NCBI GenBank assembly: GCA_903632075.3
Contig: CAHIKZ030000247.1
Location: 48,501 to 112,500 of the forward strand
DNA length: 64,000 nucleotides
Reading direction: 5' to 3'
From: Acanthosepion pharaonis
Lineage: Eukaryota; Mollusca; Cephalopoda; Sepiida; Sepiidae
Made by a program: the position numbers and the translations under genes. Below are positions 1 through 10,885 of the stretch, one piece after another; position 1 is the first letter of the stretch, and the number at the start of each line of letters is the position of its first letter. The notes under the pieces are model-generated. The model searched no databases and was not told the origin of the DNA. It worked only from the letters and a program-made list of their open reading frames with translations.

Positions 1-712
1 GATGAGGACAATATTCCGAATAATGTAAATAGTGTACATAATACCTCATCTCAGAAATATAGACAGATACTGAAAGGCCGAAACGTTGTAATAAATATAG
101 CGACAAAGATGAGGATAATAGTCCGAATAATGTAAATAGTGTACATAATACCTCATCTCAGAAATATAGACAGATACTTAAAGGGCCGAAACGTTGTAAT
201 AAATATGGCGACAAAGATGAGGACAATATTCCGAATAATGTAAATAGTGTACATAATCCCTCATCTCAGAAATATAGACAGATACTGAAAAGCCGAAACG
301 TTGTAATAAATATGGCGACAAAGATGAGGACAATAGTCCGAATAATGTAAATAGTGTACATAATACCTCATCTCAGAAATATAGCCAGAAACTGAAGGGC
401 CGAAACGTTGTAATAAATATGGCGACAAAGATGAGAACAATAGTCCGAATAATGTAAATAGTGTACATAATACCTCATCCCAGAAATATAGAAAGATACT
501 TAAAGGGCCGAAATGTTGTAATAAATATGGCGACAAAGATGAGGACAATAGTCCGCAGAATGTAAATAGTGTACATAATACCTCATCCCAGAAATATAGA
601 CAGATACTTAAAGGGCCGAAACGTTGTAATAAATATGGCGACAAAGATGAGGACAATATTCCGAATAATGTAAATAGTGTACATAATACCTCATCTCAGA
701 AATATAGACAGA
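1..712. repeat. 108-bp tandem satellite, about 6.6 copies
   Basis: The block GATGAGGACAATANTCCGAA recurs near 1, 108, 216, 324, 431, 538 and 646. Each unit also carries CCTCATCTCAGAAATATAGA and GGCCGAAACGTTGTAATAAA. The period is a multiple of three, so the minus strand stays open for 131 codons as a 36-residue repeat; I do not regard this as a gene. Related single or diverged units occur at 5168-5425, 7650-7755, 53926-53990 and 56920-57255, so this is a dispersed family that has been amplified here. Confidence 0.93.
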
Positions 713-1640
713 CAATTAAATGGTAGTAGTAAAATCTAATAAATAACGTAGTACGTAAATAGGTAAATGAATTCTGATATAAGGTTTGAGCGATGAGATG
801 CGAGGTGTAAAGAATTAGCAAGGGAATTCTGGCTGTAAGTTCTAAATAATTAAGCGACAAAAAAGCTAGCATGGGAATATTACACCAAATATTCCCAGAC
901 TAGATGTGAACCACCTTCGGATCCCCACTTTATGACCAAGAGAGCGGAACAGCAGCTACAAACTGATATGACAGCGCCGATAAGAGGATCACTCCAGCCG
1001 CTTCCAGCTAGGATGTTACATGCGACTAGAAGAAAATAAATATGGCTCCTGGAAGCCGAGCTCTTTGTAGAAAAAATTCACATGTTAGTGAGTAATCCGC
1101 CGTTGTCGGATAGCGAAAATATGTTGACATGAGTTACGGTTTTGGGTGTGCAAGTAGTGTTACGGCTATCGGCACGAAAAATAGAATCGGCGAACCGGTT
1201 TCGAGATCTGAGCAATGCTGTTTCATTCATTTCACACTAAATCTCTTGGAAAAGGCATGAATCAATCTTCATCCAGCTATGGGTTAAATAACAAGGTAAA
1301 CTGGTCTATTTTGCCTCGGTTGGAAGCCAGTCTAGGATAAGGAACATCTGAATTAAAATACTCGTAAATAACTAGGTTGAATGTACTTTTTATGAGAAGA
1401 ATAATTCTGAATTTAGCTTGAAAAGGTTGTAGGGTTTTAGATAAAACACACCACCTAGCGGGCAGATAAGCGAAGTGAGTAAATGGCCTTGGCAGAGTAG
1501 GGACAAATGAAATGGATTAATGTCCTTGCCACTGTTAGATTCAGTCCACTTCAGAGAAGCTTTACAGCAACACGTGCTACAACCAAAATCCAGATTCATT
1601 TGCTTTTTCTCTGCTTACATTTACATATAGACTAGCAGCA
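713..1640. other. No gene seen; possible SINE scrap
   Basis: No coding signal was recognised. Around 1225-1335 the wording (CCAGCTATGGGTTAAATA, then a GCCAG block) resembles the body of the SINE at 2373-2800, so a decayed SINE piece is likely. Confidence 0.4.
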
Positions 1641-1850
1641 TGGCCCGGCGTTGCCCGTGCTTGATTCAAAAATCGTACGACTCATACAGCAATCGCTATC
1701 ACTTGACTTAAAATATTTTTTGCCCTTCCTTGCCTTTAAAGGAGTGCCCTTTGCCGTGCTGATGTTGCCACATGCCTTACTTCTTGCCTATCTCATACTG
1801 CGAATTTTTTCTAAGCTCTATACTAAACATTAAATCTGTTACGAAAAAAG
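1641..1850. repeat. Fragment of the 'CCCGGCGTTGCCCG' repeat family
   Basis: It begins CTAGCAGCATGGCCCGGCGTT. The same head (CTAGCAGNANNGC..GGCGTTGCCCG) starts the repeat near 6375, and a diverged form lies near 35539. The family is probably a non-LTR or other dispersed element; its class was not determined. The 60-codon plus-strand ORF inside it is not convincing. Confidence 0.5.
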
Positions 1851-2059
1851 AACTAAACAAAATGAACACAAGACGATCATCTTCAAAAAAGGACTCGTAA
1901 CTGGAAAAATCGAATGAAAAAAGAATGTTAACAAATACTTTTTCACACCCAACCAAGTTCTACGGAATCAGAATCAACGTTGAGTAGAAGCAAGCGAATG
2001 AGCCAATTGGAGTAAAGTGCCATGCAGATTTAAATTTTTCCCACTTGTGACGAATGCAG

Positions 2060-2300
2060 CTATCGATTTTTTTTGCATGCTAGCATGCTAGTTAACATTC
2101 ATGCCAGTCAGCTGTTGGCTCTCACGCTGGCCAATAGAATCTTCTTGCCTATTCGTGGCAGCCAGCTATTGGCTCTCACTGTGGCCAGTACAAAATGGCC
2201 GCAAACTACATGAAAAGTGCCGTAGAAGCATGAAAAAATCGATTATTTCCACTATCGATGTGAGTTGGGAAATGCAAAGTCGGTCTTGGCCTTCCCGCTA
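2060..2300. other. Short direct duplication with CCAAT-type motifs
   Basis: Two roughly 60-bp units share CAGCTNTTGGCTCTCAC followed by TGGCC. They contain CCAAT or ATTGG and are preceded by the palindromic GCATGCTAGCATGC. It resembles a proximal promoter or MITE debris, but no TATA box, first exon or known element ties to it. Confidence 0.3.
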
Positions 2301-2372
2301 ACTTGGAGCATGTGCGTGTAAATTTTGGTGCAAACCCGTCGAAAATTGCGGCCGTGCATTCATTACACACAC

Positions 2373-2800
2373 ACACACATCATCATCATCATCATCTTGC
2401 GGCCTCAGCCGAGATTGAACTCACCAATACTTTGATTGGTGTAGTTCATAATCTTGTAAAATAGCTGAATTCTTGATGCTTCGCTAGGGCCATCAAGGGT
2501 GTTTTTATCGTGACACCAACACTAAATGGATTGCCAACCAAGGCTCAAAGAGACTCCATTCACCCTCCTCTAAGAGCAGGTTTGAATTCAGAGTTTTCCT
2601 TCTCCTAGACCAGTTGCCATCCAAGGCTATAGAACCCAGTCTGTCATGCTATTTACCCATAGCTGGAGGGAGAAGAAAGAGGATTTACACCTTTCCCAAG
2701 GGTGTTAGCACGTATGTGAATGTAATGGATTCGACTGGAATTCGAACTCGGCTGTCCGATTCCTCAATCCAAGCCGCTATCCATTACTCCACCGTGCCTC
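2373..2800 (-). mobile_element. tRNA-derived SINE, near full length, (GAT)n tail
   Basis: On the minus strand the element starts GGCACGGTGGAGTAATGG. An A-box-like stretch (GGTGGAGTAATGGATAG) is followed about 40 nt later by a B-box-like GAGTTCGAATTCC. A body of about 300 nt ends in GATGATGAT. The copy at 50617-51006 is collinear end to end, which defines the element. It is non-autonomous and needs LINE machinery. No target duplication was resolved. Confidence 0.8.
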
Positions 2801-3078
2801 CCCCCCCGCACACATCCTGCCTTTTATAGACAGAGATTATACTAAGGCCAACTGACTTTTAAAGGATGATTTCATTTTGACGTCGTTTTTGATTTCTTTT
2901 CCTTTTTTTTTCATCCAAATCCGTGATTTTGCTTTGCTCATACTAAGTCTCGAATAAAAACACTATATAAAAATTCACTACATTTTTCAAATCCATAATG
3001 TTGAATGTGTTAAAATTATTCAACTTTTGAATAAGTCAAATCTCAAGTTGATGTTAAAAACTACCGCAAAAGTTGATT

Positions 3079-3350
3079 TATTTAAGATGGAATGATCTAC
3101 TATGACATGTCTCTAATTATTTAAGATGGAATGATCTATTATGACATGTCTCTAATTATTTAAGATGGAATGATCTATTATGACATGTCTCTAATTATTT
3201 AAGATGGAATGATATATTATGACATGTCTCTAATTATTTAAGATGGAATGATCTATTATGACATGTCTCTAATTATTTAAGATGGAATGATCTATTATGA
3301 CATGTCTAATTATTTAATGTGGAATGATCTATTATGACATGTCTCTAATT
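3079..3350. repeat. 39-bp tandem satellite, about 7 copies
   Basis: AAGATGGAATGATCTATTATG recurs every 39 bp from about 3084, linked by ACATGTCTCTAATTATTT. The seventh copy lost a CTCT and the last has AATGTGG in place of AAGATGG. Copies are nearly identical, which suggests recent expansion or conversion. Confidence 0.93.
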
Positions 3351-4700
3351 TCTATTTAGATACATTGTATTTATTTTCAATTATTCTAGTTGAATTATTC
3401 ACCTATATTGCAGATAATCCATTATTGTGCATAATTAAGTTACTATAAAAAAGTAAATTTTATATAATAACTAGGTTATTATAAAATTTATTTACGGTTA
3501 CTATATGATGAATAATATCTTATGAAAATTGAGATGTATTAGAGTTGGGTCCCGTGTTATAGATTCGGTGGGAGGGGGACTGTATCATAGATTCGTGGGT
3601 GGGTAGGAGACCTTGGAACCGGCCTTGTGCTGGAGCCTCCCCCTGATTTAGAAGAAATTGAAATAGCCATCTGTGTTGCAAGTGCTAATCTCCCTTTCTC
3701 TCTGGCAACACTATTGGGGTAAGAGCGAAAAGAGGATAAGCCGAAATGCTCGACTCTTTGAAATCATTCTTATGACTCCTCTGTTTAAACTGAATCAAAT
3801 TTATAAAAATGTATTATTTTAAAAAAACATTTAAATTTACATTTGATATTAGATCATCCTGCTGTCAGCAAAGAGGCAGGTACTGAAATAGTGGGTTATA
3901 AAATGATTCCCAATACTTCTACGCCAGTTAACTTCTTTTTTTTTAACCAATTCATCCCAAGCAAAGCGATAATGCCATTACAACACAAGGGGTCACTAGG
4001 AGTGAAAGAGAAAGGAAAAACTTTAAAAGGAACCGGAAACCCAATCGTAAACCGGAAACAAGGGATAAATCTCTACTCCTGTTGAAAAGACCGAGTAAGT
4101 GTGGACCTATTAAATTATCAAAAGGTCAGCTCTTTAACAAATCTATACACGTCAGCGTTATCACCTTATTGTGTTAGTCGTAACGAATAGTATGAATCTT
4201 CAGAAGGAATTTTTAGGGGTTCAGGTATATCTGGGAAAATAGATGTTGACGAAAGAAACGGTAATGTAATCTGTTGTCTTATAACTCCACCAGAACTACT
4301 AAGCAAACCTGATATATCAAAAAATATCTCTGCTTCGAACGGGATAGAGACATTCGTTAATTTTAAAATACGATATTATCCTGGAGCAGTGAGTAAAAAG
4401 ATACGCGGGTAATTGTCACTCTCCGTTCCACTGCTGTCTAAATAAATAGCTTTCCACTTTGTTTCACCTGTCAGTCTTAATTTTGGCTTCCCATCGATCA
4501 GAGACCACGACAAGAAGACAACATTATCGTTCTATCCGACAGTATCTATTTTAGCAAGGATGTTATTAAATATTTTCCTTACGGGTTTTATCCTTCTTTC
4601 TTTTTGCCATTCTTTATTCTTTGTCACATTTTTTTTAATCATTTGTCTGTTTTTCATTTGTTATCTTTTTATCCAGTTTTAATGACTTTTTTTTTTACAG
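3351..4700. other. Intergenic or intronic DNA, no gene recognised
   Basis: AT-rich DNA. At 3545-3640 there is a tail-like block (CCGGCCTTGTGC) shared with the short GC-rich SINE family seen at 24691-24823. At 3940-3990 a CCAAGCAAAGCGATAATGCC block matches the 3' end of the CR1-like LINE family. No exon could be supported before the acceptor at 4699-4700. Confidence 0.4.
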
Positions 4701-4883
4701 TAGAAATCCATGCATATGCGTCGATGGGCCCGGAAATCCGAGACGTTTCTTGTACGCAACATTCAGATCAAGTGGGTAGCAAAATGGAGCAATCCACTTC
4801 ATTTCCACCAAACACTCAAAGTTCGTTTCTCGATACATTTGTTCCGACACAGACCGGTTCCAATCACTCAGCTTCATATACAA
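4701..4883 (+). CDS. Putative exon of the ETS factor gene (Ser/Thr-rich linker)
   Basis: A polypyrimidine tract and ACAG end at 4700, and a GTAAAT donor starts at 4884. The frame is open through both sites and gives about 60 residues rich in Ser, Thr, Gln and Pro (for example KMEQSTSFPPNTQSSF), typical of a flexible segment before an ETS domain. The exon begins two bases into a codon and ends one base into a codon, and the next supported exon (7791) begins with exactly the two bases needed. No domain is recognised. Main doubt: linker sequence alone cannot prove an exon, and a second frame is also open here. Confidence 0.55.
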
Positions 4884-4889
4884 GTAAAT

Positions 4890-5735
4890 GTTGATACATT
4901 TATTGAATTGTAAGATCTATTGTATACTGTATTGTAAGATATATTGTAAGGTATATTGAAAAATATATTGGATGTTATATTGTAAGATAGATCGAAAAAT
5001 ATTATATGCAATATCGAAAGATTTATTGTATGCTGTATTTTTAAATATATTGAAAAATATATTCTATATTCTAAGGTATATTGTAAGATAAATTGACAAA
5101 TATATTGTATGCTATATTGTAAGATATATTGAAATATATATTCTATACTATATCGTAAAATATATTCTAAGTTCATTATTTACATTATTCGAACTATTGT
5201 CCTCATCTTTGTCCCATATTTATTACAAAGTTTCGGCCGTTGTACGCTCCGGTCTTCTTCAGGTGTTTGGAATGTCGAAATAAAGGGTTCAGTTTGACAT
5301 TCCAACCACCTGAAGAAGGCCAGAGCGCACAACGGCCGAAACGTTGTAATAAATATGGCGACAAAGATGAGGACAATAGTCCGAATAATGTAAATAATCT
5401 ACATAATACCTTATCTCATAAATATAGTCTGATATTGTAAGTTATATTGAAAAATATATTGTAAGATTTATTGAATATATATTTTATGATATATTTTAAG
5501 TTATATTGACAAATATATTTCATGCTATATTGTAAGATATACTGACAAATATATTTTATGTTATATTATAAAATATATTGACAAATATATTGTATGCTAC
5601 ACTGTAAGATATATTGAATAATATATTCTATACTATATCGTAAGATATATTGTAAGTATACTGAAAAATATATTGTAAGATATTGACAAATATATTGTAT
5701 GCTATACTGTAAGATATATTTTAAAGGGATACTTC
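4890..5735. repeat. Degenerate TATATTGTAAG minisatellite (intronic)
   Basis: Irregular repetition of TATATTGTAAGATATATTG and TATATTGTATGC units fills both sides of the foldback at 5168-5425. The minus-strand Ile/Tyr-rich frame through it is a repeat artefact. Confidence 0.85.
5168..5425. repeat. Foldback of satellite-related units with hammerhead-like motif
   Basis: The left half reads as the reverse complement of the right half (TTACATTATTCG..GTCCTCATCTTTG against its complement), joined near 5285-5300. The plus strand carries CACCTGAAGAAGGCC ... GGCCGAAACGTTG. That is CUGAAGA, one extra A, a GGCC/GGCC stem, GAAA and a self-complementary ACGU, which is the order of hammerhead core parts. 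The unit matches the 108-bp satellite at the window start. The hammerhead reading is inference. Confidence 0.6.
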
Positions 5736-6372
5736 AGGGAAATCAGAAATCGGAAGGGAGTTCCACAGGCGATAAGTGCGAGAAAAGAAACTATTAGAAT
5801 AAAACTAGCGGTTGTGTCAAGCTATTTCAAACAATAAACCGGTGAGACCTAGTTGCCAATCTAGTACTGCGATTAAATTCATGAGGTTGAGGTACAAAGA
5901 AGGAAAGCTCATCAGAACAAAAGTCATGAAAATATTTGCAGAGAGAAGCCACATGAAATCGGTGAGAAAATGACTGAAGCCGAAGGTGTCAGAACAGGAT
6001 CGATGATATTGCAGACCCTTCTTTGAATTTTGTCAAGAATATTGAGTTATACAGTAGGAGCATAAGACCAGATATGGCAGCAATATTAAATGCAGGGACG
6101 AATGGTAGAGTTATGAATATGCAAGATCGATTCAGAACAGAATAATTACCTGACACGGCACAGTGCCAGACAATTCCTAGCAGTAAACCTAGCAGTAAAC
6201 CTAGCAATTGATTCTATATAATCAATCATTCCACTTCATGTCAAAACTTGAGCCCAACAAGTCGTAAAGTGTTTCTCTCCTTTGAGATTAGCATCAGCTA
6301 TGCGGATGGCGGGCATAAAAGTTTCTCTGTAGTGATTAAAGCAGTTTTGTTTTTTAGGCATTAAAATTTATA
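5735..6372 (-). mobile_element. CR1-like LINE, 3' RT fragment (decayed)
   Basis: It aligns by eye with the minus-strand LINE at 31345-33600: GGAAGGGAGTTCCACAGGCG, then GTGAGACCTAGTTGCCAAT, then TTTTGTCAAGAAT and ACGAATGGTAGAGTTATGAA occur in the same order as in the other copies. It encodes the thumb and C-terminal part downstream of the RT catalytic core, interrupted by stops. The family also occurs at 34156-34440, 37115-37655, 49290-50110, 51370-51775 and 59800-62120. Confidence 0.75.
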
Positions 6373-6768
6373 AGCCACTAGCAGTAGAGCTTGGCGTTGC
6401 CCGGGGATATAACAGTAAGAGATAGATCAAGTATCGACCATCATAAAGACTGAAAAATAAAATTGACAAAGATTATTGTTTAAGGTTGACGGACACGCAT
6501 GTCTTAATTAGTGTGTTTTTTTGTTTTTTTTACGAATTGGTCAAACCCAAACTCAAACAAAAACATTGTTTTCAATCGTTATGAGTCTACCGATTGAATA
6601 GAATTTTATTATAAACAATTGTCTTGTAAATGGAATTTTTAAAGCATTCTGAATGTAAAAATAAAGAAAAAAGTGTTCAAGACAATAAGAAACACTACCT
6701 GCCAAAAAAAGTGAAGTTTTGTTGAAATCGGTTGAAAAATGTAGAAAATCCGATCCCATATATAAACG

Positions 6769-6829
<61 letters not shown>

Positions 6830-7072
6830 CCTGGGTTTTATAAGTATAACTCTATATGAGTTGTCCCCCTTTCATTCTCGCGATGCCTCTTAATTGATTT
6901 TGTACAAAAACAATTGTGTTTTTCCAATTTTTGGCGCTGTCAGAACCACCGCAAGGTAATTTTACATAGTCCTATGAAGTTTTGTTGAAATCGGTTGAAA
7001 AATGTAGGAAATCCGATCCAATATATAAACGTACAGACACACACACACACAATCTGCGTTTTATAATAAGTA
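6373..7072. repeat. Dispersed repeat with (CA)n tails, two 3' ends
   Basis: The head GTAGAGCTTGGCGTTGCCCG begins near 6382. The 3' signature GTTTTGTTGAAATCGGTTG, then AATCCGATCC, a CA run and CTGGGTTTTATAAGTA, occurs twice (6715-6845 and 6972-7070). The CA run at 6769-6828 is about 60 bp. The ORFs there are simple-repeat artefacts. Confidence 0.7.
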
Positions 7073-7649
7073 AGATTCCTTGCCCCAGTTAAACACTGAT
7101 TGGATTTCCTTTTTAAGAAAAGTTGTCAGTTTTACAACAGGGATAGTCTATAAATGTTATGGGATACGGTAATAGCTTCGGTCAAATAGTAATATCTATT
7201 CTAATTTAATTTATAAGTATTAGTCAGACATAGTAGCTTTTTTTTTCGCTATAAACTAAACAGTGTCTAAAAACCAAGGAAAACATTTGCTGATTGACTT
7301 GCGCCTTTCTTATTCATAATTCTCTTTCGAAATGGACACGGAGAAAGCAAAAATCTGTAATAGAACGTCTTTTTTTGGAGAGCGTTCTACTTCCACGTAC
7401 AATGCCTTTTCTGGATATCTCAGTTTTCCCAAGGACACATGACTCAGTGGATAAAAGCATTGGTTGAAGTGTTCTAAAAATAACGTAACCCAAACAGTTG
7501 TGAGTTCAATACCTGGCCACAGTAGATGTGAACAAAATCTTGAAGAGTTGTGTTATTAAGGGAATTAACTGAAAACTAGGGTATTCAGAAATGGCATGGC
7601 ATGTGGAACGAGAAAAATCTATTCCTGTGGACTAAATAAAGGATTTGGT

Positions 7650-7755
7650 TTGAAATTTCAACGTGTATCACCTGAAGAAGGCCGGGGCGTACAACGACCG
7701 GAACGTCGTTAATATGACAATAAAGATTGGGGCAACAGTCCGAACAATGTAAATG
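7650..7755 (+). repeat. Satellite-family unit with degenerate hammerhead-like motif
   Basis: CACCTGAAGAAGGCCGGGGC ... CGACCGGAACGTCG is the same layout as the foldback at 5168-5425, but GAAA has become GGAA and the stem is imperfect. It sits 35 bp upstream of the 7791 exon acceptor. Confidence 0.6.
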
Positions 7756-7790
7756 AAAATTTTTCAATTTCTTTATATTTTAAGATTTAG

Positions 7791-7985
7791 TTGTGCCGAA
7801 ATATCAGGTTCAGGTTCATGAAACGGATGCAGGGATGCGAATCGACGCTTCTTGTAATGTCATCAACTCCCGAGGTAGACGGTTTGCTCTTAAAACGTTT
7901 GACCAATTCCAAAATCCCAAACGTGGACCAGGACGACCCCGACTCCATCCGGGTATCAAATCGAACATGGCAGGCAACAAGAAAA
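7791..7985 (+). CDS. Exon of the ETS factor gene, AT-hook-like basic segment
   Basis: The acceptor TTTAG ends at 7790 and the donor GTGAGT starts at 7986. The frame gives VPKYQVQVHETDAGMRIDA, then a basic stretch NPKRGPGRPRLHPGIK around 7914-7960. Its GRPR core flanked by basic residues matches AT-hooks, and ESE-class ETS proteins (ELF3) are known to carry an AT-hook before the ETS domain. It ends one base into a codon; joining to 9731 makes ACG (Thr) and continues in frame into the ETS domain. The role inferred is minor-groove AT binding that helps the ETS domain. Flanking introns are repeat-filled. Confidence 0.82.
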
Positions 7986-8429
7986 GTGAGTTTAGCACAC
8001 TTTGCATGAATTTTATTGAATCTTGTATAAACGTTTCCGGGATGAAAAAAAAGAAACTATTCACCGAGATAACATAGAATACTGTAGCAAAGGAGTCAAA
8101 TTCAATATGGAGTGTAAGGGACGCAACTCTTTCTGTAGGAAAACGTCTGACACGACGCAACGCAAAGCAATGTATACCGAACACGGGTGTAATGGCTTCT
8201 GCCACTTTCTCCAAGCGACCTGCTTTTATGGAGCCCAGACACACCTCATTAGCATGCGTATAACGCGACCTTGCGAGACTGCACAAGACCGTGAATATTA
8301 AAAAGTCACGGACGCCATTTTGGATCCTTTCTTTCTTTTCTCAACCCATAGGCCAGACAGACGCGAGGGAGTTTGGGAGGTAAGCCATTTCTATTTTCCC
8401 CACAAATACAAACGTAGTCATGTAATCTA

Positions 8430-8640
8430 TTATTATTATTATATATGAAATTCTATGACTTCCATTAGTCTGTCCTTCCGTCCGTCACACCCGCTAAAAT
8501 AGCTAGATATTGACCGATCGAAACTAAATTTGGGGGAGAAGTGCAAACAGGTAAGTGGGGTACAAAGTATAATTGGCTTTACTAGGGTGCGTAGCTTAAT
8601 ACAGTAAATTTTCATTAATGTTTTGGAAAAAAAACATTGC
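8430..8640 (+). repeat. Dispersed repeat, one arm of a distant inverted pair
   Basis: TGAAATTCTATGACTTCCAT, CCGTCACACCCGCTAAAAT and AAATTTGGGGGAGAAGTGC are found in reverse complement, in reverse order, at 11990-12170. The two copies lie 3.4 kb apart and flank the main ETS exon. Confidence 0.75.
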
Positions 8641-8799
8641 ACCACTGAAAAGTCCACATAAAAAAGAAAAATCGAGAAGTATATGCAATTCAACTGCTGA
8701 TACCCTATGACGAGTTGAGTGGACGGAATAATTCCCGAACGTCCCGTCTACGAATCTCTGGAGTCGGAATGCTGTCAGTTAAGTGACAAACCTATTTTT

Positions 8800-8802
<3 letters not shown>

Positions 8803-8888
<86 letters not shown>
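8803..8888. repeat. (TA)n followed by (GA)n microsatellite
   Basis: About 62 bp of TA alternation runs directly into about 24 bp of GA. Confidence 0.97.
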
Positions 8889-9730
8889 TAAACTTGACAA
8901 CAAAATAAAATAATTTTTTTATCAAATGATTTGTTCATATAAAAAATTGATGTAATGCATACACCTGGGTTCCCCCTCATAGTAATATGATTGGCTGGTG
9001 TCAGCTATAAATACAGACTGATGTGAAGGTACATGGTCTACGCCTATTCACTACGCCTATTAGCGACGCCTACTGCCTACGAAGACGACCAGTCCATTAC
9101 AGTTATCTGGTAGATTGTCCTACTCAGTTACAGTAGTTCAAAACCACTTTCCTACTTCGAACAAATATATCCCTTTCCGAGACATATAAAAAATAAACAT
9201 AGATTAAGCATTGAAATAAAAAAATAATACTTTTTTGAACTGATATGAATTTGTTGTGAAAAACAGTATTAAACGAGTATCAATGTTAAGAAAGTTGCCA
9301 CTTCTTGGACTCGAGTATCGCCTGTAAATTTTATTTGATAACGGATAATTGGATTCGCATATTTGGTGCAGCGTCCAGTTTACTGAAATATTTTTTTTTT
9401 TGCTAGTGTATTTATAAAATCTAGATTCACATGAATATTTGTTGCAAACGGTAATAGAAACTGAAAAAAACAAAACGTTTTGACAAATCCAGATATTCTT
9501 GAAATATATTGCACAAGAAAAAATGCTACTGGTTAGAATTCCTTCAAACATTGTATTTAACTGAGTATCTGAATTAATTTCAATTACATTTTCATAATCA
9601 ACTGCCAGAAATCTTGGCTTTTGAAGGGATTTTACGCCTAATAAAAGTATCTGCTTCATTTATGCACGTTTTGACTAAAAAACATTAAAGAAAATCCTAA
9701 TAATGTGTTTGATATATTTTTGTATTACAG

Positions 9731-9923
9731 CGAAGATGCTTCCTCTTTGGGAGTTTATATATTCCACTCTACAAAATGGCCGCTTCAATCCTTCCATCAT
9801 CAAATGGGAAGACGAGGCCATCGGCAAATTCCGCTTTGTGCATTCAGAGAAATTTGCGAAACTTTGGGGCTGTGTTAAGAACAATGGCAACATGAATTAC
9901 GAGAAGCTCAGCCGAGCTATGAG
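9731..9923 (+). CDS. Main ETS-domain exon, ESE/ELF3-like transcription factor
   Basis: The acceptor TGTATTACAG ends at 9730 and the donor GTACGT starts at 9924. The translation starts KMLPLWEFIYSTLQNG, has the core IIKWEDEAIGKFRF and KLWGCVKNNGNMNYEKLSRA, and ends AMR. LWEF, IKW, the LWG tryptophan and the recognition-helix arginines of EKLSRAMR, which contact GGA DNA in the family, are all present. MNYEKLSRAMR followed by ERVEGRRLVY in the next exon is closest to ELF3, ELF5 and EHF; ELF1-type proteins (MGRAL) and SPDEF fit less well. The intron cuts the codon after AMR, inside the domain. The protein is a nuclear sequence-specific regulator; its targets cannot be read from this window. Confidence 0.95.
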
Positions 9924-10114
9924 GTACGTTATGGCGCTCAATTTATCTAAGTGACTCGAAGTCCGCTACGGTTTTCTTTTATTTGTTTCCTATTGGCGGG
10001 AAAAAAAAAATTGGTATATATTTCAAGGTTCATCATTTTTAATAACATGATTTCGGTCTCTTTCTTCACTTTTACTCTGTTCCATTTCACTCACAGTATG
10101 GGCATAGTGTAATG

Positions 10115-10460
10115 TTTGATTGGCTAAATCAATTACGAATGAATAGTAAATTCGATCCCCACTGTGTGACCCATATTTTCGGCCTTATGCCATATGTAAG
10201 CTACGCTTAGAAAATCATTTCGGGCAATTCGAGGTGGTGAAATGGTTATCGAGTTTACGACTGAATAGTGAGTTCGATTCTCATACTTTGAGCCACATCT
10301 AAGCCATTCTGGTCACTTTGACGTGATGTAATTGTTAGCATTCTTGTCCCACTAGATTAATTACGACTAAATAGTGAGTTCGATCTTCACTGAATGCTCC
10401 ATAATTTCGGCTTTATGCAACATCTAAAGTACGCTTAAAGAGGCACCATTTCACCTACAG
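10115..10460 (+). mobile_element. tRNA-like SINE family 2, tandem decayed copies
   Basis: Three units share a GTGGTGNAATGGTTA-like A-box region, ACGACTGAATAGTGAGTTCG with a B-box-like GTTCGAT, and ends resembling CACATCTAAG with CTACGCTTAGAAAATCATTT. The same unit occurs at 52100-52215 (+) and 45425-45560 (-). Confidence 0.65.
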
Positions 10461-10719
10461 TATTATATCGTAATTTGAAGTAACAATGAAAGATTAAAAT
10501 ACATTAAACTAGCAGTTAATATGAAATGCGCTGTGAATTATGTTGCTTCTAGTTTATACAGATTGTCAATAAATGACAGGAATATTTATACAATTTTGCA
10601 TTTGTCCTATTTTCTGCACGAGTAATCTTGGATTTAAGTGATGGAATTAACTGTTGTTGCATGAAGAAGAATTCTGCTTTTTAAATCATTAGAATTTGTG
10701 TATTGTGAATATTTGCGTA

Positions 10720-10885
10720 CTGGTAAACGCGTGTGTGCCTCTATGTGCGTGTGTGTGTGCATGTGTTCGTGTATGTGTTCATATGCATGTATGTGTGTAT
10801 GTATGCGTATGTATACATGCGTGTTCGTGTATGTGTATGTGCGCCTGTGTTAATGCGTGCGTATGTGTATGTGCTTATGTTGAGA
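10720..10885. repeat. GT/TATG-rich degenerate microsatellite
   Basis: Irregular GTGTGTATGTGT repetition, similar in flavour to the larger array at 19738-20560. ORFs on both strands are low complexity. Confidence 0.9.

Noticed and set aside
261..656. 131-codon minus ORF with 36-residue repeats
   Set aside because: It stays open only because the satellite period is a multiple of three; no family match and no start context.
7816..8286. 156-codon minus-strand ORF over the ETS exon at 7791
   Set aside because: It is an antisense shadow of the plus-strand exon, which has splice sites and phase agreement.
9204..9659. 151-codon minus-strand ORF
   Set aside because: No recognised motif; AT-rich intronic DNA between two ETS exons; composition typical of chance frames.
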